From positions 6,450,501 to 6,514,500 of the forward strand of contig OX485807.1 of the NCBI GenBank assembly GCA_950295325.1: DNA of 64,000 nt, given 5' to 3'. Of the stretch, positions 1 to 20,511 are shown one piece after another; within the stretch, counting starts at the first letter, position 1, and each line of letters begins with the position of its first letter. Under the pieces are notes generated by a model. That model had not been told where the DNA came from and ran no database searches. It worked only from the letters and a program-made list of their open reading frames with translations. This DNA comes from Polytrichum commune (lineage: Eukaryota > Streptophyta > Polytrichopsida > Polytrichales > Polytrichaceae). The position numbers and the translations under genes are program-made.

Positions 1-1674
1 TGTGAATCCTTTCAAACTCAAGATGGAAAGCATTGCAACGCATAATATGTCAAATTACCTGCTTAAAATTGCATAGGAATCATGAACGATGTTATTAGTT
101 CAAAGCATATGGGCTGGAAAGAGGGTCCAAGCTGCCAACTTAGATACAACTTTGAGATTGTTTCTCCCTGCACATAAATCAATTCCTTGATTGGTCAGAA
201 CATCCCCAAAATCCAAAACATCAAACACTAACAACCCTTGATGTTGTTCATCTCCAAATTACGGTGGTTGCTTCTCCCATTATCCAACGCACCTTAAATT
301 ACAAAAAATATGAAATTTTGCTCTCTACCCATCTACAATGTCTCAGGTAGAACACAGCTCCACCAATTGGTATTACAGAAGGAGTAAGTGGAATTTCTCA
401 TAACTATACAACTATATTAACCCACAAAGGCCTTCAAAAAGCCATAAAACATGTTGTTTAATGCTTCTTTGCATGACTTTGCTAATAACAACTCATTCGA
501 GCATGTAGTGCTATAGCTTGATGTCAAAAGATGGCCTACACTCCTATGAGCTCCTTTCCTACAAGGAAAAACTTTTGAGAAAATTGAGAGTACTTAGAGG
601 AGCCAGGACATCCATTGAAGAAGTTGGGCCCATGTAGGAATATCTTTAAAAACTTTTGCTAAACATAATTGGAGGGTCGAACAACAAACCGTACACGCTT
701 TGCGTTGGTTTATCACTCGCAAGTCAACTTGAAATTAAATTAGGCAAGCCTAAAAGCCCGCAACTTTCTAAATAAGCTTGCAATCTCAAGATTTAAGAAA
801 TACAATATGTATTTCCACCTGAGACTTTTTATATCACATTATTGTGGAACCTAACCATATAATTTATGGGAGCCTCATGTCCAACCACTCTTAATTAGAC
901 ACCTAAAGTTTGAGTGGTACATGACAACGCTTGGATTTTAAAGCAGACATCAAGAGTACACGAATTAGAACTCATGAGATTGGAATATGTGGTTAGAATA
1001 GACACCATTCTAGATTCCATGGTTAACACAATTGGGCTCAAGCTTATGTAACATCTCGTGAAACTCTAGTTTGCAAACTTAGATACAACAATCTTAGTGA
1101 TGCATCAAAATTGCTAACCAGATGAGACAATTCCTGAGACGACCCAACAACCAAAATTGTCTGAAGCTGGAAGTGCCCACAATAGGACCATATACGTTGT
1201 GGAACAAGAGTTTAGTCACTAATTTTAGTCACATAACAATGTTTTGTCTTGGTCGCAAGCTTGGTGGGCCCGGGAATTTTGGTGGGGAATGTGCCCCCAT
1301 AATCCCCAATGAATTCCCCATGACTGCAGATTCAAGCTGGTTATATATTCCCATGCAGTAAGCACCATCCCAAAAGTAAGACAAACTCTTCTGAAAAGAA
1401 AGCAGTCACCCCTTAGCCAATCGATGTCATTGTGTTGTCGCATTACTCACTCTTAAGACCAAAATTTGTACCCGGAAAAACTCATCTCTCCTCCCCTCAA
1501 CACAATTTTACAGCTCAAGGTAGACGTGCCTAATATGGTTACTGATCTCAATCAGACGCCTTTATTTCAGTGGTCTATGATTAGGTCTGGTTCCAAGAAC
1601 GTATACTAAAAAGACATGTTTACAAGAAACTGGACTACAAAAATCACGCAGCGAACTGGGTCATGTTATGTAGC
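1..1674. other. Gene-free AT-rich flank
   Basis: No frame here looks coding. Stretches around 820-1040 and 1100-1250 resemble stretches near 35.8-35.96 kb and 26.49-26.6 kb, which suggests very degenerate dispersed repeats. I see no terminal repeats that would set the limits of an element. Confidence 0.5.
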
Positions 1675-4036
1675 TTACATTTGGCTTGCAGTTGGGGGTC
1701 TAGTGGGAGGGCTCGGGATATATGCAGGCACCGAGGGGCTTTCGTAGAGAATGGAAGGATGGTACTTGGGTTGAAGCCTCTTCACAAGCCGAGGGTGACA
1801 ACACTTGATGTGGTCCTCCATCACCCGAGCCTCGTTCCTTCGTCCCCCATTGAACTCCAGTTCCGAGTGAGTGCGGTAAGGGTTACGGCACATAGCCGGT
1901 GGCTTCATGGGACAGTTGCAATCACCAATTTGCGGGGCGCCGGGAACACGCACTCCTTTGCAGCATCCACCTTCAGCTCACAATTGCCAATAAGGTAAGT
2001 AGGCCTAATTTGGTTAACCCCTATACGCTTTTAGCAATTTCATACTTATTATATGTACTATGTTCGCTTTAAACTGGATTTGAATATGAAACCCTCATCA
2101 AATTCTTTCTAACTTACTTTTTGTGAGTGTCAAGAAATGCAACTTTTTTAAGACAACAAGCTACTACTCTCTACCATGGACAAAAAGCACATCACAATGT
2201 GCAGTTTTATATTACCATGAGAGATTAAGTATGAGAAGTTTTGAAAGTAATTAGGGGTTAACTGGACATCTGTATCTGAGTGGTGTGTGGTTAAGTGTGG
2301 ATCTATATAAGAAACCATAACAAACATGTTCAAAATTGATTGTTTCACATAAACACGTGCTTTAAATAAGTTAACAATTCTAGGTTCAATACTCAAACTA
2401 ATTTGAGGTTATAGGATCATTATAAGAGGAACAGAATCTTCACTTCAAGAATGATAAGATATTTCTATGAGATTGAGATTTAATAAGTATATTCCCTACA
2501 ACCTTCATTTGGAGTTACTAAGAATCTCATACTAATTACGTGTTAAATATTCTAGGAGAAGAGGGTGCAAAGCCAAAAGTGCCCGTATTAGGGCCAACTA
2601 CCTTATCCGTATTCCACTTGAACAAAGCTCCAAATTTTAGTGCCTTAAATGTACGGACATCCCCATGGTTTATTGCAAGTCTATAACATTTACAGGCTTC
2701 AAATCTATAACAGTGGTACATAGTGTTGGCTTCAAGTCCAAAACCAACACACATTTAATTATAGATTAGATGTCTGTATTAGATATCCACTAGTTTGAAC
2801 CCATACCATCCCCGCCCATTGCATATGAAATAATGTCCTAGGCCATCTGTGCACCAAACACTTTAAATGCTGCCTGGCAAAATTTGGAAGAATTGAATGT
2901 CAACAACCTCACCACCATGCGTCCTCACCATTCAACCTTCCCAAAATGTATAGTTGATTGTAGATACCTCCAAAAAGTAGATCTAGGTCGATGAGTCTTA
3001 AATGGTTACGTTTTTCAACTAGTCCACTTCTCCTAAGATGTGGAACACACCATTAGTACAAAATGATCACCACATTCAAATCAAAGGCGTAGCCCCTTTT
3101 CTCATAATCTCTTGAACTTGTATGAATATCTTCTTCGTTATCAGAGTGAAGATTCTCGTGCTCATTAAATGGTCATATAAGTTCCCCCAATTACATTGAC
3201 TATCGAGCCTAGAATGGTTATCATATTTTGAGCACGCAAACCACTCTCTTGTGGTGTGCTACCATGTAAATGGAATGTGAGAATATGGAAGCCTAATTGC
3301 CAGCTTAAGGGAAGAAAAAAAATGCCAAATATATAATATGACAAATTTCCACATGTGAATAATTTAGTGAGGGATTTCGCACCCCTTGGTCTGTAGGGCT
3401 TAATAGGGAACCGGTCTCCAATCCCAGCTCTTTCCAGGCATATTTTAGTTTCTTCAATCTCCCTGCTGAGCTCATACACCTTCCTGCTGCAGTCCATGTG
3501 GGCATCTGCACTCCTTGGCACCTGCAAAGAAATAAATAGAATTGCAGGTAATGAAATCACACAAAATTGCTTCTTTGAATTGGCTGAGATCACATCTCCA
3601 ATCAACACAAATTGTTGTATTGAAAGGTATGCAGTATACCGTATCACCTTTCATCCATACACAACAGGTCACGCCTGATTAAGTGTAGATGAACAAACAC
3701 CAGGATTCTCCCTGTACTAAAATTCCTGGAACGTCAATCCTCAAATAATGAGCGGCTGGGGATCGTTAACCCTCCAACCAATCACCCTACATATTCAGCA
3801 ACAATTTATGTCCACCAATTTTGCCTACCACTGATCCTTCTATTTTCGTGTTATAACCACAAATGCACTGCAAATAGAAGGCATTGATCACATATGCCTT
3901 CCATTGAAAAAGGCCACAAAAAAGTCTAGTTACAAGTCATGGTTTCGGTAACAAGAAATGCCAACCTCTCTGTGCACCATCACATGGAACCTTCCATAGT
4001 TGGAATTGGTGGTCTCCCATCTCCACACGGGTTCAG
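1675..4036 (-). CDS. Unrecognised protein, C-terminal three exons (5' end not found)
   Basis: Three minus-strand exons are inferred at 3966-4036, 3383-3521 and 1675-1955. They join in phase: an entry codon split 1/2, then phase 0, then a G/GA split. Splice sites are GT-AG, with a good acceptor before 3521 and weaker sites elsewhere. The joined frame gives about 162 residues ending naturally in TASQM-stop. It includes WRWETTNSNYGRF, an amphipathic stretch KVYELSREIEETKICLERAG, a Cys-containing stretch GDCNCPMKPPAMC, and a proline-rich tail. GC content is clearly higher than in the surrounding DNA. The first exon stays open upstream to about 4117 (GHFNDPLFRFGWPVV), so its acceptor is uncertain. 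I do not recognise the family. The last exon also has plausible splice sites on the plus strand (acceptor about 1690, donor about 1995), so strand is not certain. The gene lies tail-on behind the IRE-type kinase gene, same orientation. Confidence 0.5.
1956..3382. other. Long candidate intron with old repeat
   Basis: This 1.4-kb stretch separates the last two exons of the unrecognised gene. About 3040-3250 resembles 35.55-35.77 kb and, more weakly, 42.74-42.96 kb; all three share a CCCCC(A)AT.ACATT.AC core followed by 'CCTAGAAT'. It looks like an old dispersed repeat sitting in an intron. Nothing coding is evident. Confidence 0.35.
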
Positions 4037-6398
4037 CTGTTGGGCAACACACCACTGGCCAGCCGAACCGAAACAATGGATCATTGAAGTGACCAAGTAT
4101 GAGACAAATTTACACTGAATTATTACCAACTACTCTGAATAGAGAAGATTAATTATACTCTTCCGCATTCCTTACTGAGTAGATTTCTATTTGCAGACTG
4201 GAAATACCCTCATGGGCATGTATGAGTTCTTCAGCATTAATTTACTAGTATACATTCTCAATGACAACTATGATATAGGTACTCACATTTTGGCTCCTAA
4301 GAGAATTCAATGTCACATACTTTTTGGAACTAAAAGTATGTTCTTAATAGAACATAGGACTATCTGAGCATAAATAAGTGAACTTGGGAGGAAGAAACAA
4401 ATTCAGATCTAGCACGGCCTTCAGTAAGATGGAATTCAATAAGAGAGGCAAAAGCCCTTTGGAAATGAACATGAAATTGAGGCAGAGTTGCTGAGTGACA
4501 TCCCACATAATGGCAAGACATATGTTGCTTACATATCTTGCTAAGAAAATGAAATCAATAACATATTCAAGGTGTAGTGGAAGTCACTAGCAAGATATAT
4601 CATTGGACAGTGTGCATGTCCAATACAGAATTGCGGTTTCTTCATCCCTGTAAAGACTATCCCAAAGAATACTGTACAAGAATCATCAGTGACAAGGGTG
4701 GAGAGCTGGAATTTGCGTCATACCCATGACTAGTATTCACACGTGCAGACACACATGCCTCTTGGTAGTTTGCATTGCCTTGCTTGTAACTGCTGCTGCC
4801 TGAGACCCTGTACAACTTCTATAAGTAGTATTAGGAGTTCAAACGTTCCCATGTTTAGAGGTCCAAACCTTGAACATTGGAAGATCACAGTATTGAAAGA
4901 GAAATATTCTCAGCATGGATTGACCTGGGGAAAAACAGGTCTTTTGCTGTGAAAAAATGGGATAAAGGTATCCTGGCATTGCGTTTGTACAGGTTAAAAA
5001 GAATGACCTGACAGAAAGTGGTTCCAATTATCTAATGGTGTGAAGTGACCCACACACTCTTTAGCTTGAGTGCACTGCAAATAGGTGAAGTTCGTCATTG
5101 CAGCACTCGAGCAAGTAGAAATTGAGTGCAAAAATTACACAGAATCAAAAACTATCGGAGTCTGGATGACAGCAACTGCCAAACGAAAATGAAAACTATG
5201 GCTGACAACTGATTAGAACCGAGGCTTCACTGGAGCTAAGGAGGACGGACTTACTTGCACAATCGCTAGTTGAATCCTAAATTGGACATCATCCAAAGCT
5301 TTCTGTTTTCAGGAGCAAACTGAAGCAGAAATCCATATGGTCAAGAGGGCAGGACCTGTAGTATATCCTGGGAAAGCCTAACATGAGAAGACAAAAAATA
5401 ATCTGAAGTAGCCATTACTTGAGTATCTACTTTGGAAGAGTCACAGAAGTTGCTATGTTAACATAGTGCCCAGCTCGCCTGTCCAGATTTCCTTGTTGAA
5501 TGCAGTTTGAGGAACTTTGCACTAGGTCCCAACATGGACGCTCTAGAGGTGAAAAGGGAGAGCTCTTTCACCAGTTCTGCACGTGCTAGTTCTAAGAGGT
5601 GAAAGAGCAGCCTCTTACTGTCTCTTCGCCTTCTCATGCAAGGCTGTGACTATTGAAAGAAAACCTTCCAAATCTCAAAACAGGGCCTGCACATTTCCAT
5701 CCAATGTTTTATTACTTTTGTTTTCAGACTGCAAAACATCATGCATCTGACTACATAGATCATCTCAGAAGCATCTATTGATCAATTATCAGGCATAACA
5801 ACCTCAACTAATGTCCTTGCAGCTCTTCAAGACCTGTTCCAGTGAGTTCATAAGCAATCAGCACAGGGTATGAAAAAGTTGCAGTGTTGCAATGTAGATC
5901 CTTTTATACAACGTGGGATTACCAGGAGTATCCATCTCCTAATAGATGGATATGGGTAGACATACTCGTCTACAGATATATGATGAGATGTGGGCTTCTC
6001 ATCAGCACACATAAGGGAACCTTCAAAGTAAGCGGGCTTCATGATTGCTGCCCTTCTAAGAGCTGGACTGTTTACATCACTGTCGCATCAAAGAAGTGCC
6101 TGTTACAAGCTCCAGCTCAACGCCAAACCCTTTTCAGGAACAACCTCAAAATCTATGTACTCTAACGATCTGACAGCTAGCCGATATGCACTACACTATC
6201 AAAAAGCACTGTTCACTATACAGTTTCTGCACAGTATAGGGGTCCACAACTGAGATGCTCTCCAAGGGTGCAAAGTAGAATAGATTTCATAACATGATAC
6301 ATATAGTACATGCCACAGGACCCACATTTGCAGGAACTATGTCAGAGTGCTGCTTTTGGGGGCACCATCTACGACTTGCAGTCTTCCAGGAGACAATA
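4037..6398. other. Gap between kinase gene and unrecognised gene
   Basis: This should hold the kinase 3' UTR and the missing 5' exons of the downstream gene. One weak candidate exon is 5255-5302 on the minus strand: it has a CAG acceptor, 48 bases reading KALDDVQFRIQLAIVQ, then a perfect GTAAGT donor. A second open minus-strand stretch lies around 4665-4820. Neither can be tied to the downstream exons by phase. Confidence 0.3.
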
Positions 6399-16242
<9,844 letters not shown>

Positions 16243-17978
16243 GTGACCAATTTGAACCTTCTACCTGAACACGTGGACTTTGCGTGTGCTACAACTCTTA
16301 GAGACAAGCTCTGCTCAATATTTTGCATCTAATTACATCACATGTTTCCATTTGATAGAAGCCTTGGACAAGAATGTTGCTGCTGCAGTGCAGTCGAAAT
16401 AATCCATGTAATCCACCGCAGATTAATTACTGGCCTCCTTCAAATTTCAAATCAAAAGTCAAAGATAACGCCATGTCGTGAAGCACCATGACCCAGAGGG
16501 CTCGTATTTCATCGAGCTCGTCCATATAATCTGCCCTCTGAGCAGCAACCCTAATCGTTGCTGTCAAAAACCTCCATGAATTTGATGCAGCATTGTGCAA
16601 GAATGAATCTCCCATCCAATTTATTACTGGAAAGAACACCATAACATTGCATGGGCAATTAGCATCACTTAATAAGGTAGGTATGTAATTATCATCGCAA
16701 CTGAGATGTTAAGTCCCCCTTACCTTGCCAAGACTCTTCCTTCCCTTTCAAAAGGGAGCAGAGCGGACAGAGACCATCCGAGATTATTATTTTCTATCCA
16801 ACTCACACTTCTCAGACAACCGATATTCTTCCTCGTAATTCGTGACTGACAACGACAGCAACCAAGTACATTTAGACAAGTACATTGACTGATAATGTAC
16901 GTGTTCGTGAGCTGGCTCCAAACTTCTTCGTCAAGTCAATTGCAATCCTGGACTTTGAAACATCGCCGCGCTTGTCTGAAATCCATGGACTTCGTAGCAG
17001 AGCTAAAGATTTTCAGGAACACAACTCGAAGAATAGCTTTATAACCTTCACATCAAATTGAGACGCACTCTGTTTCTTCATTTTTGAAGATCGACAGAAA
17101 GGAAAGACAACGAAGACGAAGCTGGTGCCTACTGAGGTTCAAAACTACAGAAATTTGAGAAGGAATCCGGGAAGACAACTAAGTACACCGACTGCTAGTG
17201 TACATGTTCGTGAGCTGGCTTCAATCAAACTTCTTCAAGAAGTGAATTATAGACACGAATGAACTCCTGTCTGCAGTCCATGGACTTCGTTGCAGAGCTA
17301 AAGATGTGTCAGAAATACAGCTGGAAAGAAGACGGTACTATAACCTTTACATCAAATGGAGATTCACTCTGTTTGATATGTTCACTCTGTTTCTTCATCT
17401 TGAAGATCGAAAAAATGAAGGACAGTGAAGACGAAGCTGGTGCCTAAGTTCGTAAGCAGCAAATTGGAGAAGGAATCCGAGCACTTGAAGTATGTATGTA
17501 TGTATGTGCATAAGTATTTTCTAATCAGACAACCCGCCGCTCCCTTAATGCTCACTTGGACGCTCCTCTTTCCTTCACAACACAACACGACGCATGATCT
17601 CGAAGTAGCAGAAACAGAATTAAGAACTAGAAACAAGATACATACATACCGCCTCAACGCTTCCTCTCGTTATTTTCCTTCACGTACGCCATAGCCAGAA
17701 TAGAATTTACTGCACCAATCCAAACTCCCAATCACCAAGCCTCCCTCTCCCTCTCCCTCTCCACGTCGTCACGTCGACTCCCCTTACGTACACTTTGCTC
17801 CCTTTCCAGATCGCACGTCACAAAACGGATCTCCCTCACCTCCAACAAACAAGCCTCCCCACTCACTCCTCACACTCAAAACTCCTCACTCTCCACCTCA
17901 AAGTAAACAATCTGCAACCGCATCCCGCAATCAAGAAAGGCTGACGGCGATCGCTTGCACCTCGATCTCAACCTCCGG
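16243..17978 (-). promoter_or_regulatory. 5' flank / leader of the IRE-type kinase gene
   Basis: No coding exon is evident. A minus-strand frame at 16427-16642 (71 codons, starting MVFFPVINW) lies just upstream and could be a upstream ORF or chance. About 16870-17180 is repeated at 17184-17490 as a diverged tandem copy of about 305 bp; the shared core includes 'GACGAAGCTGGTGCCTA'. A CT-rich tract sits at about 17731-17766 (GA-rich on the transcribed strand), a common feature near plant transcription starts. The TSS itself is not identified. Confidence 0.4.
16870..17490. repeat. Tandem duplication, about 305 bp x 2, diverged
   Basis: Unit 1 is about 16870-17180 and unit 2 about 17184-17490. 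Both run from 'GTGTTCGTGAGCTGGCT' or near it, through 'CCATGGACTTCGT.GCAGAGC', to 'AGAAGGAATCCG'. Frames are interrupted differently in each copy, so neither copy looks coding. Confidence 0.75.
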
Positions 17979-18535
17979 AAGTTCCAGATCACAACAACAA
18001 CATCACGACGACCACGGTGTCTGTATGTAAATAATGAGTTGGAGCCTCTGAGTCCGGGAGTTTGAACGAGAGGAAGCGGTGTCCATGAGCTAATAAGTTA
18101 CGCTAACTTAAGCTTGTGAGAGATTTGTAAGTAGAGAGAGCGAAGGAGGAATTGCGATGATGATGATGATGATGATATTGACGTGTTCGATGCAGATGCG
18201 ATGCTTCTTGAAATGCGAAGGTGGACAAGAGAGAGAGATAAGAGTTGCAGATCACAACAAGAACAAGAACTAAAACAGGAAGACGACCACTGTGTTTGTA
18301 TGTAAATAATGAGTCGGTGCCTAAGTTGAGTCCGGTTTGGACGAGAGGAGGTGGTGTCCATGAGCTACTAAGTAAGTTGAGGTAAGCTTGTGAGAGACGT
18401 GTACTGCTGGAGAGAGGGGGAGGAATTGCGACGACGATAATAATGATGATGACGACGCTGTTGAGGTGTTCGATGTAGATGCGCGTGCTTCGTGTAATGC
18501 GAAGGTGGACAAGAGGAGAAAGAGGAATTGGTGCT
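17979..18535. repeat. Tandem duplication, about 270 bp x 2
   Basis: The unit beginning 'CAGATCACAACAA' near 17983 recurs near 18247. 'GTGTCCATGAGCTA' occurs near 18079 and again near 18354. Each copy carries a trinucleotide microsatellite (GAT-type, at about 18156-18178 and 18430-18455) and ends near 'GCGAAGGTGGACAAGAG'. Copy-to-copy divergence is moderate. Confidence 0.8.
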
Positions 18536-18714
18536 CCTGTTGTGTTCTGTCTGACACTCAGGCTCGTCTTCTTGGTGGGCCCCGCTCGCTCACTCACTCC
18601 ACTATGATGCACTCAGACACTCGACCTGCTCACTCCTGGGCCCTCCTCTGGCTCCACGAATACCACGACGAATTCGCTGCTTCGCTCGTCGCCTCCGCCA
18701 GATTCGTTCGTCGG

Positions 18715-19560
18715 CCCGCCACTGGCTCCATCTGTCGGCATCTCCGGCCGGCTGCCTGTGATAGTGTGAAAACTGGTGGGCCAGCATCTATTTCTTAACA
18801 TAATCTCCAGCAATTTCATGGCTGGAACCGGACGGAAATGTTGGTGTGAACAGGGCATGACTCATCCACAGACCAACGAGCCAACACCAATTGCAACTCA
18901 CTTGTCGGCACTTCCCACCCATAATCGATCGTTCATCCAAGAGCACAATGGTTATCAAAACTCGTCATATTTATTCATCCACATAAACATGATAATCATC
19001 CATACTTTCATGTTATGTCCATGAGTTGATCGGTTATGATCGATAACCAGTTTGAGTACGTGGATGACTCACCGACTCCATCATCCATTCCCATCTAGTT
19101 CATAACCAAATCAATAGCATAATAGTGAGGGCCAAACTGAGGGGTTGATCACACCCGCCACTGACGCCATCTATCGGCATCTCCTGCTGTGATACTGTGA
19201 AAGTTGGTGGGCCAGCATCTACTTCTTATCATAATTCCCGGCAATTTCATGGCTAGAACCAAACGGAAATGTTAATGTGATCGGGGCATGACTCGTCCAC
19301 AGACCAAACGAGCCAGCACCGACTACAACTCACTTGTCGGCACTTCCCACTCATAACCGATCGTTCATCCAAGAGCACAATGGTTATCAGAACGCGTCAT
19401 TATTTTCATCCATGAAAGCATGATAATCATCCATGCTTTCATGTTATGTCCATGAGCTGATCAGTTATGACCAATAACCAACTCAAGTATGTGGATGACT
19501 CGCCGACTCCGTCATCTATTCCCATCTAGTTCATAACCAATCCAATAGCAGAATAACTTG
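18715..19560. repeat. Tandem duplication, about 439 bp x 2
   Basis: 'CCCGCCACTG' at 18715 and 19154 marks equivalent points. The copies stay alignable to about 19555, including 'TCACTTGTCGGCACTTCCCA' and 'TTCATGTTATGTCCATGAG'. This is the third consecutive pairwise duplication in the kinase gene's 5' flank. Confidence 0.85.
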
Positions 19561-19635
19561 TCGCTCGACCAAGAATCATCCAAGGGCCAAGTTGTGGCAA
19601 ACAACAAGAACATAAATTGTGGCCTTTGTTTCTTA

Positions 19636-20168
19636 GGGCCGCTTTACACTTAGAGGCCGGGCCAATTCGTTGTGTAAGAGGCTTGAAATCCTCATTTGTG
19701 ATTGGTCAAAAGGCTCAAATCGGCCCCAACCCCTTTACATCTAGAGGCCGGGCTGATTTGGTGGTATGATTTTTTAAATTAAAAAATGTATGTTATGACA
19801 CGGCCCGAGCTCGTTGAATTGGGTGCACCCAAAATGGAAGGCCAATTCTTGGCCTAGAGGCCAATGTCATATTCCATTAAAAAAATATTCTTAAATAAAG
19901 TATAATTTTTTAAAGTGAACTAGATCCATTGGATTATGTGGAATCTAAAGGCTCTATCTTAGATTATGCTACATCCGTTGGATTAGGCTAATTTTTTTGA
20001 ATCAGCTTGGCTTCTTGGCCCGAGGGCCTTTACATATGGGAAAATTGGCCCCCGGTATAATCTTATTATAATGTGTAGTAGAGGCCGGCCTCCAACCCAA
20101 AAAAGGCTGAAATTTTGTGCAATCGGCCTCAAGGGAAATTGGCCCGGCCTCTAGGTGTAAAGCGGCCC
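19636..20168. mobile_element. PIF/Harbinger-like MITE (family A), 533 bp
   Basis: The terminal inverted repeats begin GGGCCGCTTTACAC and continue through AGAGGCCGGGCCAATT on both ends, about 32 bp with one mismatch. They are flanked by a TTA target duplication (19633-19635 and 20169-20171). There is no coding capacity, so the copy is non-autonomous. A 3-bp TTA/TAA duplication and G/C-rich ends are characteristic of PIF/Harbinger (Tourist-type) MITEs. Confidence 0.88.
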
Positions 20169-20297
20169 TTAGTAGCCTGTTGGTATGGACATGTAAGGAA
20201 CAATTTTCATGAGTGGGCAGGAGGTTTAATTTAGTAACAGAAGAGGTCCTTTTTAGTAGCCAATGGGCTCATTTTGAAGGTTTTTATGATTGGGTTA

Positions 20298-20502
20298 TTG
20301 GTCCGAGATGACCTTAAACTAGCGGATGATGGTGGAGAGATACCCAAATCTCAAGGAAGAGGTTGGTGGTTCGAATCCTAGCTGGGAAATCTCCTTTCTA
20401 CTTGACGGAAAACTTGCCAGGTGGTCAACTGCCTCCTGTGCTTTGGCGTTGGCCTATCAACCTTCTATCAAATAAAAATAAATAAAAAATAAAAATAAAA
20501 AC
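20298..20502 (+). mobile_element. tRNA-derived SINE, 205 bp, intact ends
   Basis: A perfect 9-bp target duplication ATTGGGTTA flanks it (20289-20297 and 20503-20511). A box-A-like stretch (TGACCTTAAACTAGCGG) lies near the 5' end, and a canonical box B (GGTTCGAATCC) lies near 20370-20380. The element ends in an A-rich AAATAAA-type tail. This is the standard architecture of a pol III-transcribed plant SINE. Confidence 0.88.
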
Positions 20503-20511
20503 ATTGGGTTA

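Noticed and set aside
17259-17447. Plus-strand 62-codon frame in the kinase 5' flank
   Set aside because: The tandem sister copy of the same sequence breaks the frame, so selection for coding is unlikely.
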